This document shows, piece after piece, positions 1 to 7,854 of a stretch of DNA of 64,000 nucleotides. How positions within the stretch are numbered: position 1 is the first letter of the stretch; every line of letters begins with the position of its first letter. A program made the position numbers and the translations under genes. The stretch spans positions 248,001 through 312,000 of the forward strand of contig NZ_JNXI01000016.1 in assembly GCF_000717055.1 (NCBI RefSeq). The letters are read 5' to 3'. Below the pieces are notes generated by a model. The model saw only the letters and a program-made list of their open reading frames with translations, had not been told where the DNA came from and ran no database searches. This DNA is from Streptomyces iakyrus (GTDB lineage: Bacteria; Actinomycetota; Actinomycetes; Streptomycetales; Streptomycetaceae).

Positions 1-260
1 CGGTGCTGTCGGTGCTGACGTTCCGCACGCCGGACGAGGCGGTCGCCAAGGCCAACAACACGCCGTACGGCCTGTCCGCCGGCATCTGGACGGAGAAGGG
101 CTCGCGCATCCTGGCGGTCGCGAACAAGCTCCGCGCGGGTGTCGTCTGGTCCAACACGTTCAACAAGTTCGACCCGACGTCGCCGTTCGGCGGCTACAAG
201 GAGTCGGGCTTCGGCCGCGAGGGCGGCCGCCACGGCCTGGAGGCGTACCTCGATGTCTGA
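1..260 (+). CDS. Aldehyde dehydrogenase, C-terminal part
   Basis: This is the last ~85 codons of an NAD(P)-dependent aldehyde dehydrogenase whose start lies before the window. The visible part has the conserved C-terminal features of the family: the NPYGLSAG-like segment (NTPYGLSAG here), a GVVWSNTFN stretch and the PFGGYKESGFGREGG motif, followed by a short oligomerisation tail ending LEAYLDV. The catalytic Cys and Glu would lie upstream and cannot be checked. Its TGA overlaps the ATG of the next gene by 8 nt, so the two are almost certainly translationally coupled. The substrate cannot be told from this piece. Confidence 0.93.
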   Translation, partial: VLSVLTFRTPDEAVAKANNTPYGLSAGIWTEKGSRILAVANKLRAGVVWSNTFNKFDPTSPFGGYKESGFGREGGRHGLEAYLDV

Positions 261-1140
261 TGCACGACTGTCGGTGTTCAAGACCTACAAGCTGTACGTC
301 GGCGGGAAGTTCCCGCGTTCCGAGAGCGGCCGGGTGTACGAGGTGACGGACTCGAAGGGCAAGTGGCTGGCCAACGCGCCTCTGTCCTCCCGCAAGGACG
401 CCCGTGACGCGGTCGTCGCGGCGCGCAAGGCGTTCGGCGGATGGTCCGGGGCGACGGCGTACAACCGCGGTCAGGTTCTCTACCGGGTCGCCGAGATGCT
501 GGAGGGCCGCCGCGACCAGTTCGTGCGCGAGGTGGCCGACGCGGAGGGGCTGTCGAAGTCCAAGGCCGCGGCGGTCGTGGACGCGACGATCGACCGCTGG
601 GTCTGGTACGCGGGCTGGACCGACAAGATCGCCCAGGTGGTCGGCGGCGGCAACCCGGTCGCGGGCCCGTTCTTCAACTTGTCCTCCCCCGAGCCTACGG
701 GCGTGGTCGCCGTCCTGGCACCCCAGGAGTCGTCCTTCCTGGGCCTGGTGTCGGTGCTCGCCCCGGTGATCGCGACGGGCAACACGGCGGTGGTGGTGGC
801 CAGCGAGAACGCCCCGCTGCCCGCCCTGTCCCTGGCCGAGGTCCTGGCCACTTCGGACGTCCCCGGCGGCGTGGTCAACGTCCTGTCGGGCCGCACGGCG
901 GAGATCGCGGCCCCGCTCGCCGCCCACCAGGACGTCAACGCGATCGACCTCGCGGGCGCCGACGAGGTCCTCGCGAAGGAGCTGGAGATCGCCGCGGCCG
1001 ACAACCTCAAGCGGGTTCTCCGTCCACAGCCTGTGGATTACACGCAGACGCCCGGCACCGACCGCATGACGGCGTTCCTGGAGACGAAGACGGTCTGGCA
1101 CCCCACGGGCTCGCTGGGCGCGTCGGGTTCGTCGTACTGA
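253..1140 (+). CDS. Short aldehyde dehydrogenase-like protein lacking the catalytic domain
   Basis: A 295-residue protein. Its first ~250 residues follow the N-terminal cofactor-binding half of the aldehyde dehydrogenase superfamily: a YVGGKFPRSESG start, a PTGVVAVLAPQES segment where classical enzymes bind NAD, and an AALAEV/PGGVVNVLSG segment. The family is normally ~480 residues. Here the chain stops shortly after the second Rossmann strand, so the usual ELGGK glutamate motif and the GQxC cysteine motif are absent. The ATG lies inside the 3' end of the preceding full-type dehydrogenase. It may be a partner or pseudo-enzyme of that protein; that is inference. The reading frame is intact and the codon bias normal, so it does not look decayed. 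Confidence 0.88.
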   Translation: MSDARLSVFKTYKLYVGGKFPRSESGRVYEVTDSKGKWLANAPLSSRKDARDAVVAARKAFGGWSGATAYNRGQVLYRVAEMLEGRRDQFVREVADAEGLSKSKAAAVVDATIDRWVWYAGWTDKIAQVVGGGNPVAGPFFNLSSPEPTGVVAVLAPQESSFLGLVSVLAPVIATGNTAVVVASENAPLPALSLAEVLATSDVPGGVVNVLSGRTAEIAAPLAAHQDVNAIDLAGADEVLAKELEIAAADNLKRVLRPQPVDYTQTPGTDRMTAFLETKTVWHPTGSLGASGSSY

Positions 1141-1171
1141 GCCGGTCGCACCGAGCCACCCCTCACAGGCC

Positions 1172-1211
1172 GAAGCCCCGGCCCTCCTCCGTCCGGGAGG
1201 GCCGGGGCTTC
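1172..1211 (+). terminator. Intrinsic terminator after the dehydrogenase pair
   Basis: A perfect 16-bp inverted repeat, arms 1172-1187 and 1196-1211, with an 8-nt loop. It lies 32 nt after the stop codon and is followed by no T-run, as is usual in Streptomyces. It separates the rightward dehydrogenases from the convergent secreted-protein gene and could serve both. Confidence 0.8.
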
Positions 1212-1267
1212 TCCGTGTGCGCGGCGCCCCGGATGCCGGTACCGCTCGAAGCCCGGGTAGCGATGAA

Positions 1268-1663
1268 CTACCGCGAGAGCGGCTCGTTCAGGCGCTCCAC
1301 CACCGGCATGCCTCCGATCGACGGCGCCTGGGCCACCGGCCCCGTCACCTCACGGGACGTCATCGGCTTGAAGTCGGCGACCTCGGTGCCGACGCTGTTG
1401 TCGAGCGGGTCGACTCCCGTTCCGGCGAGGGGATTGGGCTTGAGGCCCGTGACCGTGCCGGTGGTGTAGGCGAGGGTGTCGCTCGCTGCCTGGAGGCCGG
1501 CCCGGGGGTCGGTCTTCCCCAGGGAGGTGTGGACCATGTCCAGGACCGAGCCGGTGCCCGCCGCGGCCGTCGCCGCGCCCGCTCCCAGCGCCATGCCCGC
1601 GGTCACGAGGACGGCCAGGGCACGCTGGGCGGTCGGCTTCTTGGGTGAGTCGTGTCGGGCCAT
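1268..1663 (-). CDS. Small secreted protein of unknown function
   Basis: A 131-residue protein with a Sec-type signal peptide: basic MARHDSPKKPTAQR, then a hydrophobic Ala/Leu/Val stretch ending near ATAAAGTG. The mature part is ~95 residues, Gly/Pro/Thr-rich, without cysteines or a domain I recognise. Start chosen at 1663 because AAAGGTGG lies 5-12 nt upstream; an in-frame extension upstream has no ribosome-binding site. Similar small proteins in Streptomyces are sometimes labelled 'ATP-binding protein', for which nothing is visible here. It recalls the equally small secreted protein at 7528-7854, and the two bracket the sigQ-afsQ block. Confidence 0.7.
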   Translation of the reverse strand: MARHDSPKKPTAQRALAVLVTAGMALGAGAATAAAGTGSVLDMVHTSLGKTDPRAGLQAASDTLAYTTGTVTGLKPNPLAGTGVDPLDNSVGTEVADFKPMTSREVTGPVAQAPSIGGMPVVERLNEPLSR

Positions 1664-1788
1664 CACTGCCACCTTTTGACGCTGTGAGTAATCAGAACGA
1701 CACGAAGGGTAGTTGAGATGTGACGCGCGCATCAAAGACGACCCGCGGGGTCGTACGGCCCCCGGTGGATGCCTCACACTGGTGTCCC

Positions 1789-2424
1789 GTGAGTTCTCCA
1801 CTGCCCATATCGACGCGAGTCGTGCTGCTCTGCGGCCCTTCCGGCTCCGGCAAGTCCCTCCTCGCGGCCCGCTCCGGCCTCCCGGTGCTGCGGCTCGACG
1901 ACTTCTACAAGGAGGGCGACGACCCGACGCTGCCGCTCGTGCCGGAGAGCTCCGACATCGACTGGGACCATCCGGACTCGTGGGACGCGGACACGGCCGT
2001 CGCCGCGATCACCCGGCTGTGCCGCACGGGCCGTACGGACGTTCCCGTCTACGACCTCTCGCTCAGCGCCCGCACCGGCGCCGAGACGGTCGACATCGGA
2101 CGGACCCCGCTGTTCATCGCGGAGGGCATCTTCGCCGCGGAGATCGTCACGCGCTGCCGTGAACTCGGCGTCCTGGCCGACGCGCTGTGCCTGAGCCGCG
2201 GCCCGGTGAAGACGTTCCGCCGCCGCTTCCTGCGGGATCTGAGGGAAGGCCGCAAGTCGGTGCCGTTCCTGCTGCGCCGCGGCTGGCGCCTGATGCGGGA
2301 GGAGCGCACGATCGTCGCCCGCCAGACGGCACTGGGCGCGTACGCCTGCGACCGCGACGAGGCGATGGGCCGGCTGGCCGCGGCTGCGGCCGGCCGGTGC
2401 GCGAGCCTCCGTACGGCGGCCTAG
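1789..2424 (+). CDS. Uridine kinase-like P-loop NTPase
   Basis: About 211 residues. A Walker A motif GPSGSGKS lies close to the N terminus, followed by LRLDDFYK, a typical nucleoside-kinase substrate segment, and PDSWDADT, YDLS and EGIFAAE motifs as in uridine kinase and phosphoribulokinase-like enzymes. Expected reaction: ATP-dependent phosphorylation of a nucleoside, probably uridine or cytidine, in the cytoplasm. The C-terminal part is Arg-rich. The GTG at 1789 is preferred because the P-loop then starts ~13 residues in, the usual position; an ATG at 1720 would add 23 residues with no family likeness. Monocistronic, ending before a clear hairpin. Confidence 0.82.
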   Translation: MSSPLPISTRVVLLCGPSGSGKSLLAARSGLPVLRLDDFYKEGDDPTLPLVPESSDIDWDHPDSWDADTAVAAITRLCRTGRTDVPVYDLSLSARTGAETVDIGRTPLFIAEGIFAAEIVTRCRELGVLADALCLSRGPVKTFRRRFLRDLREGRKSVPFLLRRGWRLMREERTIVARQTALGAYACDRDEAMGRLAAAAAGRCASLRTAA

Positions 2425-2462
2425 CCTGCGGCCCGGTCGCAGGGGGCCGGAGCACAAAGGAA

Positions 2463-2501
2463 AGCGGGACTGGACGGACCCCCCGGCCCTCCAGTCCCGC
2501 T
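2463..2501 (+). terminator. Terminator between the uridine-kinase-like gene and sigQ
   Basis: Perfect 12-bp inverted repeat, arms 2463-2474 (AGCGGGACTGGA) and 2490-2501, with a 15-nt C/G-rich loop. An outer GGAGCAC/GTGCTCC pair extends the structure. It lies between two convergent genes and may act in both directions. Confidence 0.7.
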
Positions 2502-2610
2502 CCTGTGCTCCCCCGTGGTCCTCCCCCGAGTCCCCACTCTCCCGCGAAGACGCCCCCCAGCGTCCGTACGGTTCCCCCGTGGGCCCCCTTGTGGTGCTCC
2601 CCCCCGGCCT

Positions 2611-3366
2611 TCAGGCGACGAGCTCGCCGAAGGCGTCCTCCTCGTCACGGCCGAAGCTGAGGACCTCGTCCTCGCGCAGCCGGCGGAGCGACCGCCAGAT
2701 GCTGGACTTCACCGTGCCGACACTGATGTCGAGGATCTCCGCGATCTCCGGGTCCGTGCGGCCCTCGTAGTAGCGCAGGACCAGCATGGTGCGCTGGAGT
2801 TCGGGCAGCCGGGCCAGCGCCTGCCACAGGACGGCGCGCAGCTCGGTGCCGCGCATCGCGTCCGTGTCGCCGGGCGTCTCCGGCAGTTCCTCGGTCGGGT
2901 ACTCGTTGAGCTTGCGGCGCCGCCAGGCGCTGATGTGCAGGTTGGTCATGGTGCGGCGCAGGTATCCGCCGACCGCGGCCTTGTCGCTGATCCGGTCCCA
3001 CGCCCGGTAGGTCGAGAACAGCGCGCTCTGCAGCAGGTCCTCGGCCTCGAAGCGGTCGCCGGTGAGGTGGTAGGCGGTTGCGTACAGGGAGGCGCGGCGC
3101 TCCTGGACGTAGGCGGTGAACTCCGCCTCCGTCAGCGAACGGCGCTCCCCCGAGCCCTCCCCGTACGCGGCTCCCCCGTGAGCCGCCCCCGTCCCCTTAC
3201 TCTCCCCCGTGGATGCGTCAACCACCGTCATGAACGCGGTGTGCTGACGCCCGGCGCCGCGAGCGCACCCCCGCCCGCTCACGGCACCGGACTTCTCGGA
3301 ACCCCTGTGCACGTCGTGCAGACGCGTGACAACTGCGCTGGTGCTGATGCCGTGCAGCGTGTTCAT
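2611..3366 (-). CDS. sigQ: SigE-family ECF sigma factor SigQ
   Basis: A 251-residue extracytoplasmic-function sigma factor. Region 2 spans roughly the LYATAYHLTGDRFEAEDLLQ to AVGGYLRRTMTNLHISAWRRRK segment. Region 4 contains LPELQRTMLVLRYYEGRTDPEIAEIL and a recognition helix SVGTVKSSIWRSLRRLRED. About 75 residues precede region 2, a long low-complexity lead. Start taken at 3366 (MNTLHGIS), preceded by a G-rich ribosome-binding site. It is divergent from afsQ1 across 238 bp. This gene next to afsQ1/afsQ2 is the known arrangement of sigQ in Streptomyces, where it is under AfsQ1 control and affects antibiotic production and development under nitrogen-related stress. The box at 3477-3492 fits that. 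Confidence 0.9.
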   Translation of the reverse strand: MNTLHGISTSAVVTRLHDVHRGSEKSGAVSGRGCARGAGRQHTAFMTVVDASTGESKGTGAAHGGAAYGEGSGERRSLTEAEFTAYVQERRASLYATAYHLTGDRFEAEDLLQSALFSTYRAWDRISDKAAVGGYLRRTMTNLHISAWRRRKLNEYPTEELPETPGDTDAMRGTELRAVLWQALARLPELQRTMLVLRYYEGRTDPEIAEILDISVGTVKSSIWRSLRRLREDEVLSFGRDEEDAFGELVA

Positions 3367-3476
3367 CTCGCGCCCCCCGTCGTGGACTTCCGGTGTGCGG
3401 CCCGCCTGTTCGGGCGGGCTTCCTTGCCTGTGCCGAAAAGCTTGCCGCGGCACTTTCATGGCCGTGTCCGCCGACT

Positions 3477-3492
3477 GTCACAGACCTGTCAC
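3477..3492. promoter_or_regulatory. AfsQ1-type binding box
   Basis: GTCAC-AGACCT-GTCAC, an exact match to the published AfsQ1 consensus of two direct GTnAC half-sites separated by six bases. It lies midway between sigQ (start 3366) and afsQ1 (start 3605), where one site could act on both divergent promoters. The pattern is seen directly; binding is inferred from the consensus. Confidence 0.78.
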
Positions 3493-3604
3493 AGGGGTCG
3501 GCCACAGGCCGGCCACAGGCCGCGCACACGCGTCGGCGGTACCGGCGGCACCGAGTGGGCCCCACCGGTCGAACCCCGACCCCTCCATGGGCCAGAATGA
3601 GCGC

Positions 3605-4282
3605 GTGCCTTCCCTGTTGCTGATCGAGGACGACGACGCCATCCGGACGGCCCTGGAGCTCTCACTGACGCGCCAGGGTCACCGCGTGGCGACCGCTGCC
3701 AGCGGTGAGGACGGTCTGAAGCTCCTGCGCGAGCAGCGGCCGGATCTGATCGTGCTGGACGTGATGCTGCCCGGCATCGACGGGTTCGAGGTGTGCCGGC
3801 GCATCCGGCGCACGGACCAGTTGCCGATCATCCTGCTGACCGCGCGCAGCGACGACATCGACGTGGTGGTCGGGCTGGAGTCCGGCGCCGACGACTATGT
3901 CGTCAAGCCGGTGCAGGGCCGGGTGCTGGACGCCCGGATCCGGGCCGTGCTGCGGCGTGGCGAGCGGGAGTCGAACGACGCGGCGAGCTTCGGCAGCCTC
4001 GTCATCGACCGCTCGGCGATGACCGTGACGAAGAACGGCGAGGACCTCCAGCTGACGCCGACCGAGCTGCGGCTGCTGCTGGAGCTGAGCCGGCGGCCGG
4101 GCCAGGCGCTGTCCCGGCAGCAGCTGCTGCGGCTGGTGTGGGAGCACGACTACCTGGGCGATTCGCGGCTCGTGGACGCGTGTGTCCAGCGGCTGCGCGC
4201 CAAGGTCGAGGACGTGCCGTCGTCCCCGACGCTGATCCGTACCGTGCGGGGTGTCGGCTACCGGCTGGACGCGCCTCAGTGA
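3605..4282 (+). CDS. afsQ1: OmpR/PhoB-type response regulator AfsQ1
   Basis: A 225-residue response regulator. Receiver domain at ~1-115, with the acidic pocket at residues 8-11 (EDDD), phospho-acceptor Asp52 in LIVLDVMLPG, and the conserved Thr/Lys switch residues in ILLTARSDD and VVKPV. The winged-helix DNA-binding domain occupies ~130-225 (TPTELRLLLEL ... DACVQRLRAKVE ... VRGVGYRL). The GTG start at 3605 gives the usual family length and puts Asp52 where it is known. The stop overlaps the GTG of afsQ2 by 3 nt. Known role in Streptomyces: with AfsQ2 it controls antibiotic clusters, nitrogen assimilation and sigQ. Confidence 0.93.
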   Translation: MPSLLLIEDDDAIRTALELSLTRQGHRVATAASGEDGLKLLREQRPDLIVLDVMLPGIDGFEVCRRIRRTDQLPIILLTARSDDIDVVVGLESGADDYVVKPVQGRVLDARIRAVLRRGERESNDAASFGSLVIDRSAMTVTKNGEDLQLTPTELRLLLELSRRPGQALSRQQLLRLVWEHDYLGDSRLVDACVQRLRAKVEDVPSSPTLIRTVRGVGYRLDAPQ

Positions 4283-5883
4283 CCCAGGCGCACCAAGGGG
4301 GGGCCCGCGGCTGGACCGGGGCGCGCAAGGGAGTTCTGTCGCGGCTGCGCTTCACCAGCCTGCGGCTGCGGCTGGTCGTCGTCTTCGGCCTGGTGGCCCT
4401 GACGGCCGCCGTGTCCGCGTCCGCGATCGCGTACTGGCTCAACCGCGAGGCCGTGCTCACCCGCACCCAGGACGCCGTGCTGCGCGACTTCGAGCAGGAG
4501 ATGCAGAACCGGGCGGCCGCGCTGCCCGAGCGTCCGACGCAGGACGAGCTCCAGCACACCGCGGGCCAGATGGCGGGCAGCGACCAGCGCTTCAGTGTGC
4601 TGCTGGTCGGCCGCGACACCGCGGGCCGGACCGTGTACGGCAGCTCCGGCGGCCTGAGCGGCTTCTCGCTGCGCGACGTGCCGGTCTCGCTGCGCACGGC
4701 CGTGAACAAGGCGCAGAAGGTCGACGGCGGCAACAAGCAGCCGTACCACCTGTACTGGCAGCGCATAGTCGACCACGACACGCCGTACCTGGTGGCCGGT
4801 ACGCGCGTGATCGGCGGCGGGCCGACCGGGTACATGCTCAAGTCGCTGGAGCCGGAGGCGAAGGACCTCAACTCGCTGGCCTGGTCGCTGGGCATCGCCA
4901 CGGGCCTCGCGCTGATCGGCTCGGCGCTGCTCGCGCAGGCCGCGGCGACGACGGTGCTGAAGCCGGTGCAGCGGCTCGGGGCGGCCGCGCGGCGGCTCGG
5001 CGAGGGCAAGCTGGACACCCGGCTGCGGGTGTCCGGGACGGATGAACTCGCCGATCTGTCCCGGACGTTCAACAACGCGGCCGAGGCGCTGGAGAAGCGG
5101 GTCGCCGACATGGCCGCCCGGGACGAGGCGTCCCGGCGGTTCGTGGCCGACATGAGCCATGAGCTGCGCACGCCGCTCACCGCCATCACCGCCGTCACGG
5201 AGGTGCTGGAGGAGGAGCTGGAGGCGGAGACCGGCAGCATGGACCCGATGATCGAGCCCGCCGTCCGGCTGGTGGTCAGCGAGACGCGGCGGCTGAACGA
5301 CCTCGTCGAGAACCTGATGGAGGTCACCCGCTTCGACGCGGGCACCGCCCGGCTGGTCCTGGACGACGTCGACATCGCCGACCAGATCACCGCCTGCATC
5401 GACGCCCGCGCCTGGCTGGACGCGGTCGAGCTGGACGCCGAGCGCGGTCTGCACGCCCGGCTGGATCCGCGCCGCCTGGACGTCATCCTGGCCAACCTGA
5501 TCGGCAACGCGCTCAAGCACGGCGGCTCCCCGGTACGGGTGTCGGTGCGGGAGGCGGACGACTCGATCGTCATCGAGGTGCAGGACCACGGGCCCGGCAT
5601 CCCCGAGGACGTCCTGCCGCACGTCTTCGACCGCTTCTACAAGGCCAGCGCCTCCCGGCCGCGTTCCGAGGGCAGCGGCCTGGGTCTGTCCATCGCGCTG
5701 GAGAACGCCCACATCCACGGCGGTGAGATCACCGCGGCCAACTCGCCCGACTCCGGCGCGGTGTTCACCCTGCGGCTCCCGCGCGGCACGTCCCCCGCGG
5801 AGGAGCAGTCCGCCGAGGACGGTCCGACGCCCGGGAGCGACACCGACCGGCCCCAGGGCGGCGACCTGAAGGGGGACGCGTGA
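4279..5883 (+). CDS. afsQ2: Sensor histidine kinase AfsQ2
   Basis: A 534-residue membrane sensor kinase, partner of AfsQ1. It has a basic N terminus, a first membrane helix at about residues 32-55, an extracellular sensor region of ~145 residues, and a second helix near 200-222. A HAMP linker follows, then the dimerisation/phosphoacceptor domain with His294 in DMSHELRTPLTAIT, and an HATPase domain with LIGNALKHG (N box), DHGPGIP (G1) and GSGLGLSIA (G2). The C terminus is a ~30-residue acidic Pro/Gly tail. GTG start 4279 overlaps the afsQ1 stop. All catalytic boxes are intact. The signal sensed is not evident. Confidence 0.92.
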   Translation: MTQAHQGGARGWTGARKGVLSRLRFTSLRLRLVVVFGLVALTAAVSASAIAYWLNREAVLTRTQDAVLRDFEQEMQNRAAALPERPTQDELQHTAGQMAGSDQRFSVLLVGRDTAGRTVYGSSGGLSGFSLRDVPVSLRTAVNKAQKVDGGNKQPYHLYWQRIVDHDTPYLVAGTRVIGGGPTGYMLKSLEPEAKDLNSLAWSLGIATGLALIGSALLAQAAATTVLKPVQRLGAAARRLGEGKLDTRLRVSGTDELADLSRTFNNAAEALEKRVADMAARDEASRRFVADMSHELRTPLTAITAVTEVLEEELEAETGSMDPMIEPAVRLVVSETRRLNDLVENLMEVTRFDAGTARLVLDDVDIADQITACIDARAWLDAVELDAERGLHARLDPRRLDVILANLIGNALKHGGSPVRVSVREADDSIVIEVQDHGPGIPEDVLPHVFDRFYKASASRPRSEGSGLGLSIALENAHIHGGEITAANSPDSGAVFTLRLPRGTSPAEEQSAEDGPTPGSDTDRPQGGDLKGDA

Positions 5884-6500
5884 TGACCGCCCGTCTCGCG
5901 GCCGTGCCGCGTCTGATGGCCGTTCCGGCGCTCGCCGTGCTGCTGGCGGGCTGCGGGATCCGGGCCACGGAGGTGCCGACGAACTTCGGGCCCGCGCCCT
6001 CGCGGGTGCAGTGCTCGCTCTCCGAGCCGGACGTCTCGACGCAGGCGGCCCGGGGGCTGCCGGTGCAGGTGTTCCTGCTGTGCGGGTCCGCGCTGGTGAC
6101 CGTCGACCGGACGGTGCGGGTCCCGGACGGCACGGCCGACTCCGAGCGGCGCATGCTCGTCGCGCAGGGCCTGCTGGACCAGCTCGCCACACCGCCGTCG
6201 GCCGCCGAGAAGGAAGCCGGCTACAGCACGGACGTCCGCGACGGCATCACCGTGGGCGGGCCGCGCCCCGGCGACCCGGAGGACACGCTGCGGCTGAGCA
6301 CGGCACCGGCCGGACTCACCTCGTACGCCCTGGCGCAGATCGTCTGCACCTTCTCCGACTCGGCGGCGGCCGAGGGGGACGGCTCGGTGGTCCTGGGCGG
6401 GCCCGGCGCCGAGGCACCGCGCCGCTACGAGTGCACGGACGAGGTGCGGGCCCGGCCGGGCAGCACGGAACCGCCGTCGAAGGGCGTGGCCGGGGAGTGA
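5883..6500 (+). CDS. Lipoprotein of the afsQ operon
   Basis: About 205 residues with a lipoprotein signal peptide: short basic start, hydrophobic core LMAVPALAVLLAGC, with Cys at the LAGC lipobox. The ATG at 5883 overlaps the TGA of afsQ2 and has GAAGGGGGA six bases upstream; a GTG three bases earlier is too close to that site. The mature part contains VQVFLLCG, TVDRTVRVPDGTAD, a segment of alternating polar residues and several cysteines. It resembles the C-terminal part of GerMN/LpqB-like lipoproteins only weakly, so I give no function. Tight coupling to afsQ2 suggests a surface accessory of this signalling system, by inference. Confidence 0.85.
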   Translation: MTARLAAVPRLMAVPALAVLLAGCGIRATEVPTNFGPAPSRVQCSLSEPDVSTQAARGLPVQVFLLCGSALVTVDRTVRVPDGTADSERRMLVAQGLLDQLATPPSAAEKEAGYSTDVRDGITVGGPRPGDPEDTLRLSTAPAGLTSYALAQIVCTFSDSAAAEGDGSVVLGGPGAEAPRRYECTDEVRARPGSTEPPSKGVAGE

Positions 6501-6585
6501 CCCGGACGGGTTGTGGCGCATGCCTCACAGGCCTGTCGGGGCCTCTCCCGGAACCGATCCTGCCGGAGGCCGCGTCTAGGGGGGC

Positions 6586-7170
6586 GTGCAGCGTCAAGGC
6601 TCCATCGGCGGCAGCGCCGCGTTCCGCATCCGTGTGACAGGGGGTGTCCTCCTCGTCGCCCACCTCGCGTTCGTCGCCTGGTTCACGCTGCGGCCGCTGG
6701 ACGTGCCCTGGGTGATGCCGGCCAATCTGCGGCCGTTCGCCGGGATCAGAGCCGACCTCGCTCTGGGCTGGCCGGAAGCGGTCCGCCACATCGGTGAGAA
6801 GCTGGCGCTGCTCGCCCCGCTGGGTGTGCTGCTGCCGGTGGTGAGCGGCAGGCTGGCCGTCTCGCCGCTGGCGTCCCTGCTGCGCACCGTCGCGGCCGCC
6901 GCCCTGCTGTCGTGGGGCATCGAACTGCTGCAGACCGGTGTGCCCGGTCAGGTCGTCGACGTCGACTCGCTGTTCCTGAACACCGTGGGCGTGGCCCTCG
7001 CGCATCTCGCGGTGGTCCCGGCGGGCCGCTCCTGGCTGCGCCGCCGTACCGCCGCCCGCGTGCTGCGTGCGCCCCTCCCCCCGGAGGAGCCGGCTCAGGG
7101 TCGGACCCCGACGATTCCCAGGGTCGGGATCGCCCCGTGGAGCGACGCTTTGCCCCCTTCGTCTCCGTAG
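6586..7170 (+). CDS. VanZ-like integral membrane protein
   Basis: A 194-residue protein with about four membrane helices: near residues 16-33, 70-85, 96-115 and 125-143. The pattern is typical of VanZ-like proteins: FTLRP after the first helix, a conserved GEKLALLAPLGVLLP segment, SWGIELLQ, and DVDSLFLNTVGVALA. The last ~45 residues are a Pro/Arg-rich cytoplasmic tail. The GTG at 6586 follows an AGGGGGG site. The family is named for low-level teicoplanin resistance in enterococci, but most actinomycete members are uncharacterised, so only membrane location is supported. Confidence 0.8.
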   Translation: MQRQGSIGGSAAFRIRVTGGVLLVAHLAFVAWFTLRPLDVPWVMPANLRPFAGIRADLALGWPEAVRHIGEKLALLAPLGVLLPVVSGRLAVSPLASLLRTVAAAALLSWGIELLQTGVPGQVVDVDSLFLNTVGVALAHLAVVPAGRSWLRRRTAARVLRAPLPPEEPAQGRTPTIPRVGIAPWSDALPPSSP

Positions 7171-7235
7171 CGTGGAGTGCAGATGGGGTACTCGGACGAG
7201 AGGCCCCACGCACACCGACGTTGAAGGAGTCGCAC

Positions 7236-7448
7236 ATGTCCCGCCTCGCCCGCCCCACCCACGGCCGCATGATCGGCGGAGTGTGCGCCGCGCTGGCACG
7301 GCGCTTCGGCACCTCCGCGACGACGATGCGCGTGATCTTCCTCGTCTCGTGCCTGCTGCCCGGCCCCCAGTTCCTGCTGTACATCGCGCTGTGGATTCTG
7401 TTGCCCTCGGAGGACAAGGTCCACGGCAAGGCCAGTGCGGCCTGGTAA
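7236..7448 (+). CDS. PspC-domain small membrane protein
   Basis: A 70-residue protein made almost wholly of a PspC domain: RLARPTHGRMIGGVCAALARRFG, then a single hydrophobic helix MRVIFLVSCLLPGPQFLLYIALWILLP (shown in two parts here: MRVIFLVSCLL and FLLYIALWILL) and a short charged tail. PspC proteins belong to phage-shock-type envelope stress responses. The ATG at 7236 is preceded by GAAGGAG at a good spacing. It is followed directly by a very strong hairpin, so it is transcribed alone or as the last gene after the VanZ-like gene 65 nt upstream. Confidence 0.85.
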   Translation: MSRLARPTHGRMIGGVCAALARRFGTSATTMRVIFLVSCLLPGPQFLLYIALWILLPSEDKVHGKASAAW

Positions 7449-7462
7449 CACCCGTGAAAAGA

Positions 7463-7504
7463 ACGCCGATGGGGCGCACCCGTGCGGGTGCGCCCCATCG
7501 GCGT
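7463..7504. terminator. Strong bidirectional terminator
   Basis: A perfect 20-bp inverted repeat, arms 7463-7482 and 7485-7504, almost without a loop. It lies between the convergent pspC-like gene and the secreted-protein gene and is the most stable hairpin noticed in the window. Confidence 0.85.
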
Positions 7505-7527
7505 GTGCGTCCGCCTCGGCGGGAGGG

Positions 7528-7854
7528 TCAGGCGACCGGAAGGCCGTTCACCGGGAGCCCGCCGAGCAGCTTCGCGGCCGGGCCGGTCGGGCCCTGGGCG
7601 AGCAGTTGCCCGGCGACCGGCTGGGCGGCGGCGAGACCGGTACCGGCCAGGCTCTGCCCCTGGCCCACCGCCTCACCCGAGCCCGCCGGCAGCGTGTGGG
7701 AGAGCTGCTCCGCCGGGAGCGCCTGTGTGACGGTCTCCAGCGCCTGAGCGGTGTCCGGGACGGCCGGAGCGGCGTTGGCGGCGCCCGCACCGGCAGCGGC
7801 GAAGGCGGCACCGAGAGCGGCGACACCGAGGGACTTGGCAGCAGACTGCTTCAT
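7528..7854 (-). CDS. Small secreted alanine/glycine-rich protein
   Basis: A 108-residue protein with a clear signal peptide: MKQSAAKSLGVAALG, a hydrophobic Ala-rich core, and cleavage expected after ANA-A near residue 29. The mature ~80 residues are Ala/Gly/Leu/Pro-rich with repeated short LAGTG, GLPVN and GLPV-type turns and no cysteine. Start at 7854 is set by GAGGACG about 10 nt upstream. No domain recognised. It resembles in size and composition the protein at 1268-1663. Small secreted proteins of this type are common and uncharacterised in Streptomyces. Confidence 0.75.
   Translation of the reverse strand: MKQSAAKSLGVAALGAAFAAAGAGAANAAPAVPDTAQALETVTQALPAEQLSHTLPAGSGEAVGQGQSLAGTGLAAAQPVAGQLLAQGPTGPAAKLLGGLPVNGLPVA

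Noticed and set aside
160..1101. Long open frame antisense to the truncated aldehyde dehydrogenase
   Set aside because: In very GC-rich DNA the frame opposite a real gene stays open. It is Arg/Gly/His-rich with no domain, start site or codon bias of its own. The same applies to other long antisense frames, such as those over add, neuB, sdhA and the glycosyltransferases.
3497..3530. Two direct GGCCACAGGCC words beside the AfsQ1 box
   Set aside because: They do not fit the GTnAC half-site and GC-rich direct words are common; not reported as operators.
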